Shown here piece after piece: positions 23,773 through 35,900 of a stretch of DNA of 64,000 nucleotides. Made by a program: the position numbers and the translations under genes. Source of the stretch: Lingula anatina. Taxonomy: Eukaryota > Brachiopoda > Lingulata > Lingulida > Lingulidae. The notes below the pieces were generated by a model that ran no database searches, had not been told where the DNA came from, and saw only the letters and a program-made list of their open reading frames with translations. The first letter of the stretch is position 1. Every line of letters begins with the position of its first letter. The stretch is from positions 1 through 64,000 of the forward strand of contig NW_019775818.1 in assembly GCF_001039355.2 (NCBI RefSeq). The letters run 5' to 3'.

Positions 23773-26281
23773 ATGGGGAGAATTTTGCCGTTCAGTTCGT
23801 TAGGATTTCTCTACCTTGGTCTCTTGGTTGCAAGCATTCCGACGAAGCAACGGTTGGTGAGACGTAAGTTAACATTATTAATTACCGGTATATACAACTG
23901 TTATAGGACGCCTCGATGTCCTTGAAAGTTTTCATCCACCCTGAACACGATTTGTAATGATCATATCTCAATTATGTCTTTTTAAAAAATTAAACTCCAA
24001 AAGACGTGTTCATTACTCGCCATAGAACAATGCGAACATTGTTTCTATTTATATACAGATTTGACGTTTGATATTTCAGTTTCGAAGGTATGCCTTAAAA
24101 AAAACGCCGATCTTATATAAGATTTGTGAATGGAGAAGTATTTAGTCAGTTGTGTTGTTACCAATTAACTGACTACCATGTCTGTTACCCTGTCTGTTGC
24201 GCTGCTGAATTGTGTAATATGCAGTTATTTAATTGGGTAGTGCTCCATTGAACTAGTCGAAGCTTGGCTTTGGCAAAGTAGGATTCTGTCAAAAAAGTAT
24301 CCATATGTCGGCAACTACTACATATAAGTATTGGAATTTTGCAGCAAGTGGTCGTTTTTGCAGTGCGTAAAATGAGTGAAGCATTTTTTAACAGAATTGT
24401 TTATCTATGACAGAATGGCGCCCAAAAGACTTTGCTAGACAAATTACAAAGCTACCAAAAAAGTATACCCGCACGAAAATGCAGTAGTATCGAAGTAGCA
24501 AAGAAGCATTAACGCAGTAGTGGTGTGGAGCTTATTTGTAGTAGAAATGAAGTATAGCGGAGCCCAAAGGACAGATGACTGATGACGTGGGATTTAATGC
24601 AATTTTTATTTCTTTATTTTTATGCTTTTGTGAACGAGTATTACGTTTTTTATCATGCATGCATACATCACATTTGTTAAGCATCGGGTGGTGCCACTGG
24701 CCTCAAAATAGCCGCATTTAATGCGCGCACATTTGGTGAAACCAAGATGTCCAAAGAGGAAGTGGTGGACATTCTGGTCCAGGTAGGAAATGAGCATTGA
24801 CATAATTATACATCACTTACATATTCAAATTTATGTATCATTTATGTATAATATAGTTTATACAAGAATATCTCAAAAATATAAACAATTGATGGTTTTC
24901 TGGTGTACGACGTGAATATTATGTGAGATTTAAATTTATTTTTTTGTAACCTTTAGATAGTTCGACGCTACGATATTATCTTAATTCAAGGAATCAGAGA
25001 TATTACCCAGGAATCAATATATGAGCTACTGAGCCTTGTCAACAAGTAAGTAAACTGCGAGTTAAAATTTATTATCTTCTCCCTTAAGCTTAATCACTAC
25101 ACTTACAAACTTAAATATTTTGTAAACACCACGTACACTGGCTGCATTTTAAACATTGTAAAATACTTACACCTGAAATATCTGAAAAAATAGATTGATA
25201 ATTAACTTTTTTGTTGTTATACATGTCTATATTATGTGAGATTAAAAAAAGTACAATGAAGTACAATATTCCGTGGATTTTTTTTCAATACACGGTCAGT
25301 TCATTAAGGGTTCTTTCCTAGTATAATCACCGTTCTACGAAGACCGATCCAACTCCGCAGGGATTCTCGCTGAATACAATCAGATCAAACAGATTATAGC
25401 GTTAAATAGTATAGAGAAACACCGGTGATTATGCGAGTGTTAGTGTGATGGAAACAATAAAAGACCCGAGGCGTGAGTCCTAGGTTAACTGAACATTTGA
25501 AAGATTAAAACGCACGTAGAGTGATAACATTTAGGAAAATCCAAGTCGGACCGATCCAGTTAGAGGTACATGTACGGTAGATGTCACTAATATCAATGAT
25601 ACAACTAAGGGTCATGTATTCAAGACATATGACAGTAGTAAGGCATAGAATATCCCCGGTTCCAGGGAGGCGGGAGGGACTTCCTACTCTATGGAACTCA
25701 GCGAACGTCTGGGACGCTCGATATACTACAAGGAGCAGTACGCTTTCCTATACAGGTAAACTACAGAAATCCCCCTCCTCACGTGTTCGATGAAATTAAA
25801 GTCACAAAACTTTCTACCGACCTTTTATTTGTCCAAGTACAGACTCATCTCCACAACGACATGGATTAAAGAGTCTACTAACTTACCTTTTTCCAAATGA
25901 GACTTTCTTAATAAATTTTTTCTCTTCGAATATATGACGTCAAGATCAGTTGATGTCTATGGGAGGGGTCATCAAGGGGGGGGGCGGGGAATGTACATCA
26001 AGGGACCGTTTATTATTTAGGAGAAATTGGCTGTGTGTATTTATATTTATATCTTTTTTGTGTCTGGCAAATTTAAGTCATCGATATTTCTGGTGTTACT
26101 AATCTTTAAGGGAATAAGTGAGAAACACAGAATGAAAGAACAACACATATTCGTGGTTAATTTTTCAGAAATGAATCTGCTGCCGCACTTGGGTCTTACC
26201 AGTACGACGACGGACCAGATGACGGCAGTGACGCATTTGAAAGAGAACCATTTTTTGTGAAGTTCCGATCCCTAATATCAG
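23773..26281 (+). CDS. Secreted DNase I-like endonuclease, 5' half only
   Basis: Five exons join in phase: 23773-23863 (signal peptide, FLYLGLLVASIPTKQ), 24682-24782, 24957-25045, 25666-25755 and 26169-26281. The mature start LKIAAFNARTFGETKM, then IVRRYDIILIQ, LGRSIYYKEQYAFLYR, SYQYDDG and FEREPFFVKF follow mammalian DNase I closely in order and spacing. Asn7, Arg41 and Glu78 (bovine mature numbering) are kept. The position of catalytic Glu39 reads Gly (codon GGA at 24990-24992), and the small disulfide loop of vertebrate DNase I is absent. DNase I cleaves extracellular DNA with calcium and magnesium. Exons for the second half, with the two catalytic histidines and the GDFNA motif, were not found up to 33 kb. 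The gene may be a truncated relic, or its exons may lie in missing sequence. Confidence 0.8.
24056..24430. mobile_element. Tc1/mariner element, 5' fragment (in DNase I intron 1)
   Basis: Begins CAGATTTGACGTTTGATATTTC after TATATA and follows the 5' part of the element at 27588 for about 370 bp, including AAAAAAGTATCCATATGTC. It breaks off before the transposase region and is followed by another MITE fragment. Confidence 0.7.
24469..24565. mobile_element. GCAGTAG-type MITE fragment
   Basis: Starts CCCGCACGAAAATGCAGTAG and matches the first 100 bp of the full element at 39416-39699 (GTATCGAAGTAGCAAAGAAG). The other end is missing. Confidence 0.65.
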
Positions 26282-26938
26282 GTAATGTTACATCTGGAAT
26301 GTATCGAAATAAATTGAACCACATTCACCTTTAAACTGTACATGCACAAGACGGACTGAGCTTACTTTCATGATGAGCATTTTAAATGAAAATCAAATCA
26401 ACCGGCTAAGCACTCAATATCTTATGCATTGCATTTTTTTTCTCTTAATACTCTTCTAAATCAAAAAGAAAACTGTAGAAAACTATACAAATATTGTAAA
26501 TTCAAATAAGGTTGAATATTTAAGTTTATATTTCTCTTCATCTGGGTTTTTAATGGATACAAAATTTTTTAGGTTTGAAGCCCACAAATGCAAGTAATTT
26601 TGAAATGGGAGTAATCTTGATTTAAATTTTACTAATCAGTAGCAGCATTTTGACAAAATGATTGTTTTTGTGTTATTATACGGCTGCGAAACAGGGAACT
26701 TAATTTGGCAATTTAGAGTCATTAAAACGTACATTTATTATTTACAGACTGTTGTTGAATTTGAAATCCAGTACACCGAAATAAATTTATGGGGGAACGC
26801 GAAGACCAGATATAAGTATTACCATAAAGACGAGGATTTTATCAATTTCGGCTAACGTTTCTTAGGAAATAAAAACAAATTTTCATTTGTATTTTACCAG
26901 CTTGGGTACAGGGAATTCCTAAATGGATAAAAAGCGAA
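26282..26938. other. Sequence after the last DNase I exon found
   Basis: Opens with a GTAATG donor, so it starts as intron. The expected next exon (the EFA-x-VPLHTAP block of DNase I) is not seen. Confidence 0.4.
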
Positions 26939-26941
26939 TTT

Positions 26942-27163
26942 GGGTGTATTTCCAGAGATTTAGATCGATCCAGGGATTAAAATGTAGATCGACCTAACTC
27001 CCTGGGGGTTCACGCTAAATTGCAGTCAGCCGAGCGGGCACTATAGTTAATTACCCCTTCACAGCTTTTAGTAGGCGGGACAGACGCTTAAGCTGGCCAA
27101 GCTGACAGTAATCTAGTGAGACTCCCCACAGGGATAGATCGATCTAAAAATGGAAATGGGGTG
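26942..27163. mobile_element. Harbinger-like MITE, copy 2
   Basis: GGGTGTATTTCCAGAGATTT at the left end is mirrored by TCTAAAAATGGAAATGGGGTG at the right. The core matches copy 1 in the opposite orientation (GATCGACCTAACTCCCTGG, AGTGAGACTCCCCACAGGG). The flanking triplets read TTT on both sides, a variant of the TTA duplication of the other copies. Confidence 0.75.
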
Positions 27164-27587
27164 TTTGATATCTAATTTGATCACAACAATGAGTGCTACA
27201 TTCCGGTACCAGACATTTTCTTGAAATGCCTAGTTCGGATTGTATATGTGAAGTGGCAAAATGTTGGCTTTGTAAGTTGAACATCTACATCCTATTGAAA
27301 AATTTAAAAATAATCAAAACAAAACGTTGGTACCGGATTGTAGTCCACACTTCAGTAGTCAATAACGTCAATATCCTCAAAAATGTCTTGCTTATTTAGT
27401 ACGTTACATCAGAGACTTATCACCATCTCCCGCCAATTTCCAAACCAGTAAAATTGACTATAAACGCGGTAGCATAAAGCAACAAATAATTATGTTTGTG
27501 CTCTTTAATTTGTTCTTATAACAAAATTTAAAAAAAAAACAAAAGATGTTTTGCCAAAAAAGATAAATATATATATATATATATATA
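27164..27587. other. Intergenic sequence between MITE and Tc1 element
   Basis: AT-rich, ending in an (AT)n microsatellite at about 27566-27587 that forms the TA target of the Tc1 element. No gene is seen. Confidence 0.4.
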
Positions 27588-29239
27588 CAGACTTGACATT
27601 TAATATGGAATATTTCAGTTTTAAAGGTATGCCTAGGTAAAAATGCGTTCTTTTAAAAAAAACTCAGATCTCACATAAGACATCTGACTGGAAAAGTATG
27701 AAATCAGGTGTGTCGCTACCAATTAAGTGACTACCAAGTCTGTTGCACTGCTGCATTGAGTAGTATGCAGTGATTTAATTGGCTAGTGCTTCTTTCGGCT
27801 GGTCAAAGCTTGGTTTTAATGAAGCATGGTTCTGTAAAAAAAGTATCCATATGTCAGCAACTACTGTATCGAAGAATTTGAAATTTTGCATGCAAGCTGT
27901 TGGTTTTGCAGTGCGTAAAATGAATTAAGCAGTGTTTTATAAGATTGTTAAGCTGTGCCAGAATGGCGCGAAAAATACAGACATTGCCAGACAGATTAAT
28001 GTGGCAAACGGAATGGTCTGCACAGTTTTATAGAGTAATGCCCAAACTGATGTACCTACACAGAGGTCACACTCAATGTATCGACATCTTACCACCAGGG
28101 TACAGGACTCACTGTCCTTCAGGATGTGCTGCTGCAATTAAACCAAAACCATCCAGTCCGTTTTAAATGAGGGGCAAATTGTCACCAGAACGCATTTTTC
28201 AAGGCTCTTAGCGAACACCAAAATGGTTTCAGCAGGTTAGGATATCAGGCGACCTCTGTGGAGGCCACTGTAAACAGCAAAACAGCGTAGTCTATTTCTC
28301 TAATGAATTGGGGACCATAACCGTTTCTGGGTAGAACACTGAAACCGCATGGCTTTCTTTATAGAGGTCAGATTTCACCCGTACCGCTAAACTGGTCAAA
28401 ACAGAGTTTACAGACATCCTGAAGAGGCCTACGACAAGGCGTGTGCCACCTCTTAAGTGACTAGGGTCATTCACAACGTCACTATTTGGAGTGGATACCG
28501 CATTGGTGCCAAAACACTAATGGAAGCCATCGATGAAAATCTGAACCAGATCAAATAAAGGAATACTCTGGGAACCGCTTGACCATCATTTGATAGGGGA
28601 CACCTTAGGAACAATTTTAGATTGCACGATGAGTTTGTCGGTTCACACAGAACACTTTTAATAGCAGATTACTTACAGAACCAAGAGAATGAGCAGCAAC
28701 CTTGGTCATCAAAATCGCCATATTTGAACCATATAGCCTACATGTGGGTAGGTCATTACTCGCCGAATCAACGGTCCTACATCAAATTTGAACCAAAAAG
28801 GACAAGTTTAAACCGTTGCCTGGAATTTTATTCCAGATTAAACTCTAAAAACCTATCCTAAGGAATGCCTTGCCGCTTGAAAGCTCTGGTAGCAGCAAGA
28901 TGAGGTCCGGCGTAACAGCGACCATTGCTGTGACTAGACACTGACATCAGGGGCCATGTTGGGGCGTGTAACTCTTTTAAAGACGATAATTTGGAAAATA
29001 TAGAGATCCAAAATATCGCTTTCAATGGTTGTAGTATGACTTAAAACAGGCAATGTATTTTTGTTTGCTTCACTGGCGAATTCAATTAATATACTGATGT
29101 CAGAAATGACATCGCACAGATTATCAAAATTTTTTAAAACACAATTTTAATCTATATTTTCATTTATCAGTCAGCAAAATAGGAAAAAACTGATGAATTA
29201 TGATTTGGAGAAAATATTCCATATTAAATGTCAAGCCTG
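27588..29239 (+). mobile_element. Tc1/mariner transposon with decayed transposase
   Basis: A 1.65-kb element with inverted ends (CAGACTTGACATTTAATATG on the left and its near complement CATATTAAATGTCAAGCCTG on the right), flanked by TA. Transposase remnants read in shifting frames, including HDEFVGSHRTLLIADYL and PWSSKSPYLNHIAYMW, the latter corresponding to the WPxxSPDLNPIEHLW motif around the third catalytic acid. Many stops and frameshifts are present, so it is dead. Fragments of the same family lie at 20450-20899 and 24056-24430. Confidence 0.8.
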
Positions 29240-30339
29240 TAGATAAAAAGTCACATTTCATATATACAGCCTAACATCAATTTACGATTCAGTAAGCGTT
29301 ACCTTGTCCCAGAATGTAAGACTAACATAAACAATGTAACCTTGAGTCGCGTGGTACAAGTCACCTACAGCTGTGTGACACGTGTCGTCTTAAAATAATT
29401 AACTTTCTGTTCACACCAGTTTTACATCAAACGCCTGCCTTTATATTCATTTCTCCAAATAAAATCTAACGATGGGAATAAACATTCTTCGCCATTAAAT
29501 GTTACCATCTTTGTAAATAACTCGGCACGATTTCCTCTAACACTTGACACTTTAACATTGCGATGACACTTAATTTTTCAACCCAAACTATTCAGTCGTA
29601 CCTAATTATCAATCAACTGTCCCGTGTCAAAAAGATTGTTTGCCTATCTGGACTTCCCTCTTCCTAAATGGCTATTAGGCATTTCTGTAAAATATAACAT
29701 GTTTATATTACTGATTTTTTTTTTTTTTGTGTAATCGTTTCACCTGCCAAGTGAATTGAGAGGGAAGGTCGTGCGTCAACAAACAAGCACTACATGTTAT
29801 GAAAACATTTTGAAACATTGCTTTTTACTTTAGGTATTAACTCTTTTAAATTATTCATTTTAGCTATGTAAGTATTGATCGTGACTCATTAAAATGAATT
29901 AAGTGAAAGTTAAATAAAAATGGCATATATGTTTTAAAATTAAGACGTCTTGTTCCTCGGTGTTTTATTCTCATATTCCATCTGCCTTTACTCTAGATAG
30001 TCTTTTGTTGCACTTGATGCAACATAATCCGTTATTGTTTGCTCACGTCGATAGCAATTTCTTTAAATTATCGAAAAGGGAAACTAACGTGAGGCAATTA
30101 AGAAGGAGCAGATTATGTTCGTTGGATCGACTAATTTGGATGTCCGATAAGGATTACTTGCCGATTCTCCTACTCTGTAATTGTCATGCGGACTCTGTTG
30201 TTGAACCATGCGGGTAAGGGTTGGGAGTCCATGCGGCTTTTTAGTAAAGTTAGATTCCGGCGGCACTGTACATCATGCAACCGTAACAATTTTACAGTGT
30301 GACCACGCACTTGTTCGCGTTACCTAAACCGCAGACTTA
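29240..30339. other. Intergenic sequence
   Basis: No gene recognised. The plus-strand ORF of 85 residues at 29960-30217 shows no familiar motif or coding context. The rest is AT-rich. Confidence 0.4.
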
Positions 30340-30554
30340 GATCCCATTTCCAGAGATTAGATCGATCTACTTTAGATCGACCTAACTCCCTGGGGGTTCA
30401 CGCTAAATAGCTGTCAGCCGGGCGGACACGAAAGTTAATAACCCCCTTACAGCTTGTAGTAGGCGGGACGGACATTTAAGCCGGATTATCTGACAGTAAT
30501 CTAGTGAGACTCCCCGCGGGGATAGATCGATCTAAAAGCTCTGGGAATACAGCC
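30340..30554. mobile_element. Harbinger-like MITE, copy 3
   Basis: TTA on both sides (30337-30339 and 30555-30557). The left inverted repeat reads CCATTTCCAGAGATTAGATC and the right one GATCTAAAAGCTCTGGGAAT. The core is colinear with copy 2 and copy 4. Confidence 0.85.
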
Positions 30555-31071
30555 TTAACCCCAGTCTCCCATAAAGTCAAGTAACGAGATGAGGTATATA
30601 TTTATAATACATTCGAAGCTCAAATCAAGACACAAAGAATATAATATTGATACACTGAATCTTTGTTTGGTGGGTCACCGTACTATCCGCCACTGTGATA
30701 AAACCAGCTGACACATTCCACCAGACTTCATTTCTATTACGAGAGGCAAGCAGTTACTGCCATTTTAACTTCCTTACTTTAAGAAGTTCGGCAACAAATC
30801 AACCAGTAACAATATAGGCACGGTGCGATTTGTTAAACTAAACCAAAAGTTTACTTAGATTGAATGAAATATTTACTGGTGACATCTTTATACATGTATT
30901 ATTATTTATAATCACATTGGCATTTTTCTCATAAAAATAACGGAAGTGTTGTCGGTTGACTATCAAAATGACTATACTTTACATATCATATAAGACAAGC
31001 TTTGACCCACCAAGCTACCTGAGAAATATTAAGTGCGCATGCTCATCAATAAAACTCGAGGTGAAGAAAGC

Positions 31072-31236
31072 ATGGCGGATGGAGGCGATCGAAGGAAAAA
31101 AGCTCTTCTGTTCTATTATCTTTCAAAAAGGAGACGAAAAAGAAATGAATTGGCCCGTAGAGCAGCAATGAATCGTCTATCTACGGAGCTAATGTCACCA
31201 GAGATATTTACGGAGACATTCACGGAGCCCCAGTAG
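31072..31236 (+). other. Short basic ORF, possibly the start of a Harbinger-type gene
   Basis: An ATG in a reasonable context (AAAGCATGG) opens MADGGDRRKKALLFYYL, an Arg/Lys-rich segment (SKRRRKRNELARRA) and STELMSPEIF before a stop. The order of an arginine-rich block followed by a short acidic/hydrophobic segment recalls the N-terminus of PIF/Harbinger-type proteins, but the match is weak. GC content rises locally (31030-31560), so this stretch differs from its neighbours. It may be a decayed transposon or a first exon. Confidence 0.3.
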
Positions 31237-31825
31237 ACGGAGGAGGAGGAGGGCAGAATTTTTGCGTATGCAGTCTCGTCAGAGGGCGCAGTTCGTTCTG
31301 ATGCTGATGTTTGCCTTGTTTCCTACGCCTGATCGAACTGGAAGGGGGGGGGGGTTCACGATTTTGATCCCGATTCATAGCTGCTCTACGAGCCGATTCA
31401 TTTCTTTTTCTCAGGTAGCTTCCGCATGGCGAACGGAGCCTAGATTTAATGACTGTACCCCGCAGGGACGACGTGTGGGGAGGCGTGTGAGAGGCGGAGA
31501 GACTATTAAAAGATTAGGCGGTTTTCCTCTCATGTACGTCTGCCAAATTTAGTCCCAGGATTTGTAAAGCCTGGCTCACATCGTTGTGAATGCGGTCTTA
31601 GTATACCGGTATAAGCGATCAGAATTGATATCTTGGGAAAAGGGAAAGAGGAGATTGGGAGAGACGATCTTGGGAGCATGTAGAAGACGGACCTGGGGAA
31701 TTCACTTAGAGTATGTAGCTACCGAGCGTCGAGGAAAAGATCATTTAACTGGTCATTCCTAGTATGTGGACTTAAGATGTGCCCACGTGGCCATGTAACC
31801 TTGGTTATCAAGTTCTTGGTCAGGG

Positions 31826-31858
31826 AACCTGATTATTATTATTATTTATCTATTTATT

Positions 31859-31902
<44 letters not shown>

Positions 31903-31931
31903 TTATTTATTTATTTTTTATTTATTTATTT

Positions 31932-31975
<44 letters not shown>

Positions 31976-31998
31976 TCATTATTATTATTATTATTATT
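31826..31998. repeat. (ATT)n / (ATTT)n microsatellite
   Basis: Long runs of ATT and ATTT units of both phases. The 75-residue ORF that crosses it is low-complexity and not a gene. Confidence 0.9.
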
Positions 31999-32619
31999 TT
32001 GTGAAACCGGGGCCTGAAACCCCCTAAGATTCACTGATTTATTCTAACTGAAGATTGTTTTTTAAAAGCTATTGCACTTACCAGCAGTTGTTAGTGCTAG
32101 GGCTAAAGGATAACTTAATTGGGCAAGGCCAAGGGTAGATTATAGTCGTTACCGTTTATCAGAAAGGGATGAGGACCGTAATGCTTTTTACATCAGAGAG
32201 ACATCACTGAAAACGCGCGTGTTAAAATAGTGTAGAGCTAGTGCAACATCTGAGGTATCTAAACATATTTTAATTAAAATTTTGACAACCCAGGTCATGA
32301 AACTGTTAAAAGGTGAATATATTGGACGAAGGACCAAGATTTCTTTGAAAGAGAAGTGAAGAGGGTTATTTGCATTATTTTTAAATTAAAAAGATTTACT
32401 GTTGATTTACTCTATAAAAACGTGATTTTTAGCCCTATTTGGGTACAGTAACTTGCCCAGTGTATGGGACAGCCTGTTAGATTTTTTTGAAAGGGAGGGA
32501 AGGACTCGGTCCCTGGAACTTAAAATTCCTCTCCCTCCAGTGTCTACAGCGACATCTATTGGTAGTCCAGTAAACGAATCAAAAGTTATGTCGTGAATCA
32601 AAAATGTTTTGTTTCCTCG
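31999..32619. other. Intergenic sequence left of the segmental duplication
   Basis: No gene is seen. A minus-strand ORF of 89 residues at 32407-32676 crosses the duplication boundary but has no recognised motif. Confidence 0.35.
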
Positions 32620-32956
32620 TTCTGAACAAGTCTCTAAAATAGAAATAAACAACATTCTGACCGGTGAGTATAGCAATTGTTTATTTTCATTTCTATTTTA
32701 GAAAAGCACTATTCCAATTTATCAACGTTAGTTTTGGTCATTTGGTCATGATGATAGTATTTTGAAATTACATTGTGTGTTTTTCATTTATGCTTAATTT
32801 GTTTTCTCTACAGAAAAAAAAATATTAAAGTATGTATGCAGCTTCCTTAATTAAAGCAGTACTATTCAACAAGTAACTTTCATGCCCTTTCCGAGATTTC
32901 TTCAAGAATGGCTTTCTAATAAGTGTCTCTGGTCAACAAGCTCTCCAGAAACTCAT

Positions 32957-35900
32957 TCATAGGGCATCTGCAATAAAGTAACATACAATATCATAATGCA
33001 AATATGTAATAGAGCATAATAATATTTTGCAAAGATGCTTATATGTATATATATAATTTTTTTTTTTTTTTTTTTGGGGGGGGGGATAATTGATTATGAG
33101 TAAACATATTTTTTCCGTATGTACCTGGTATATACTCAGAACAAACCTGTACTGCCTTGTTTCTATTTTTTTCCTTTTGTTTTCTTGCGTCATTTAACAA
33201 GCACACTTAAAGACAGACAACGTGCGTTAGAGCATATAGGGATAGATTTGAAGCAAAATATTAATCGAATTTGTGTCCCAGGATATTGTTTTTGATTGTA
33301 GATACTGTACTTATTCCCGTTGAAACTGGACTGTTTTAGCCTACCGAATAAATAATTAGGAAACGGACGCCATGTATCTGTATTTCGATGATCAACGGAA
33401 TTCTCTCACGCTTTCAACCAATCGCAATATTTCAGAGATAAAGTAACATGAATAGCGCGAGTCTCAAATAAGAAAGTCTTAATTAAAAACGTTTTAGAAC
33501 TCCCAGCAGTTTAGAATAGGAGATACTTCGGCCATTATGGGAAATGTGATGAAATTTACAAGAAAATTAATTTTTGGCTAAATAAAGGTCTAACGCGCTT
33601 TGTTTGTCTTTAATTTACTTATATAATCAGTAATTCGTGACATGGTTAGACCGACGACCATTTACACCTTACCACAATCCGGCGAATACATAGTTAAACA
33701 TCTGATAATATTCGGGGTTTCCACAGCCCGTTTGGCTTTGTTCAGGGTAGACTTCTCTGCAAGTGGTCCTCTGACATAGAAAGGAAATAATCGTTTTAAT
33801 TTATAACTTAGCTTTACCTATATTATGGCGACCTTTGAGCATCCCTTGTGCACTGTTGCCACTTGTATTACTAGTATAAGTATATAGATGTTTGTCCATT
33901 TGTATGTAATAAAACAAATGCACACCGATGGATTTGTGAAGCAACTGCATGAAAATGACAATGTTTATTTCTGCATTATCTAAGAAGATCAGGAAAAATA
34001 TCTTAACGTATCTATCCCCCTTAGGACGCCACCTTTTCCATTATCGGTTAATAACATTATTTTATATTATTGTGCATGTATATTTAACATTACAGATCGT
34101 TCATTATTTTGTTTCTAATCCTCTTTATCATTTTATTATTTGGTTTGATAAGTTACCAATTTTCAACCCCTTTTGATATTTATTTTAATTACAGTACTTT
34201 TTGGATTGATATATTACCTTGGAGAGGTAGGGTTGTCTGATGAGCTATCAATCAAATTATTGTAAATGCTAAATTAGCTTAACTGCTTCGATTTCAACTC
34301 ACATAATATGGATTTTACTATGTAAAGGTTGAGTTAAAACTGTTACATGTATATTGCTGGCTTTGCAATTTCTATGTGGATTTAGGTTAACTTAACATTC
34401 TAAATGACTCACCGAAAGGTGTTAAGAGTGTGTAGTCATGCGGTCTCGATATTCTTCATGGGGATTCAGAATTTCACCGAGTATTGTACAACTTAGACCT
34501 TATCAAAATTAGGCAAAGACAGACAACCAAGAATTTACCTTTCCGTCCTCTGGTTGTCAACCGCACGTTTGATGACCTTCATTAGGGTACCCTCGGCAAT
34601 ACCTGGACGTCCTCTGAGGAAGAAAGCAAAAGAATTGTATGAATTTACGACTAATATGACACCAGTTACTTCCGCCTAACGGACAACCAGCAGAGCATTG
34701 CATGGCCGCCTTCTGAATTGATGCTTGTAGCTTTTTAAACATTAAAAAATTTAAGCAAAATTTATTCAGAAGAACGAAAAGAAGCAAATTGTTTCTAGCT
34801 TTATATGCTCTTCTTAAGATAACAAAAATATATATTTTTATATGAGTCGTATATACAAAAAATTAATAAAGATAAAAAGACAATTTAAAAACAGAATAGA
34901 AACATCCATAACCAAATGGACATAATGCTTATAAACAACTAACTAGATAGATGAATGAATGAAGAAAGAACATCGATTGTACTATTTACACACGAAATAA
35001 ACCATTTTTCAAAAATTGAATTTAAAAAATGATACCCTTCAAGTACTTTCAACGTTGTTAAGTAGGAATGAACAAATATAATTTCATTATGTCCAACAGT
35101 GACAGAAACTGGGTTAAAATTCAAATTCGTTGGTCGAAATGTTTTGGGAGTACGGAAGTATGTCGACGTCAACATTCTATTGACGGAAAAAGAAAAAATG
35201 ATAAAGAATTAAAAAGAAAATGAAAGCAACAATTTTAGTGTGCCCCTGGATTCTCTTTTAATTACCTCATGCCTTCACAATTGAAGCATTTGTCTATACA
35301 GTGTGAGCACTTAACCTATAAACACAGTGTATACATATATACTTTACAATGTATTTATATTAGACGCTTGATCAATATTCAATATTTGTCTCACAAACAC
35401 ATAATTATATAACACAAAAAATTACAGAGCTTGCAAAAATGTATGCATGTACCATTTAAAAGATATTATTATCATTATTAATGTTTTTATTATTAACTGC
35501 CTATTTTGAGTGATCACAACAGCTGAAACGGGGCTTAAATGTCCTGAACGCAGTGACGTGACGCAGTTGTCGCCACCTGTGTGTTCAATGGGGCGAGCCC
35601 ACATTCAGAACAACATACAGGTAGTTGTTAGTACATCCAGTACATACATAAAGGTTGGATGAGGGCGAACATTAAAAGCCTTAAAAGATGGAAAGACTGA
35701 ACTGATAGGATTTACATCAAGATTTAAGATAAATAGGGGAAATACAACGAAATCTAGTATTTTTACACTATATCTTTTTACGTGAAAGATCTGGGTGTCA
35801 CTTTTGATAAATATGGAACTTTGGATAGACAGTCTCTGGAATGTCCAAGTCAGCATCATATTCACTCTGGCGATTTAGAAAGAAAAAAAAAAGAAATGAG

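Noticed and set aside
26751-26854. Segment reading TVVEFEIQYTEI, a candidate sixth DNase I exon
   Set aside because: In the phase required after exon 5 it stops after two cysteine codons, and the resemblance to the EFA-x-VPLHTAP block is weak.
31777-32004. 75-residue plus-strand ORF
   Set aside because: Translation of an ATT/ATTT microsatellite (Tyr, Ile, Leu, Phe repeats).
33662-33770. Assignment of the two-cysteine peptide to the allatostatin C / somatostatin-like family
   Set aside because: Allatostatin C peptides have C-x6-C with a different aromatic core; here the spacing is C-x7-C in one copy and C-x3-C in the other.
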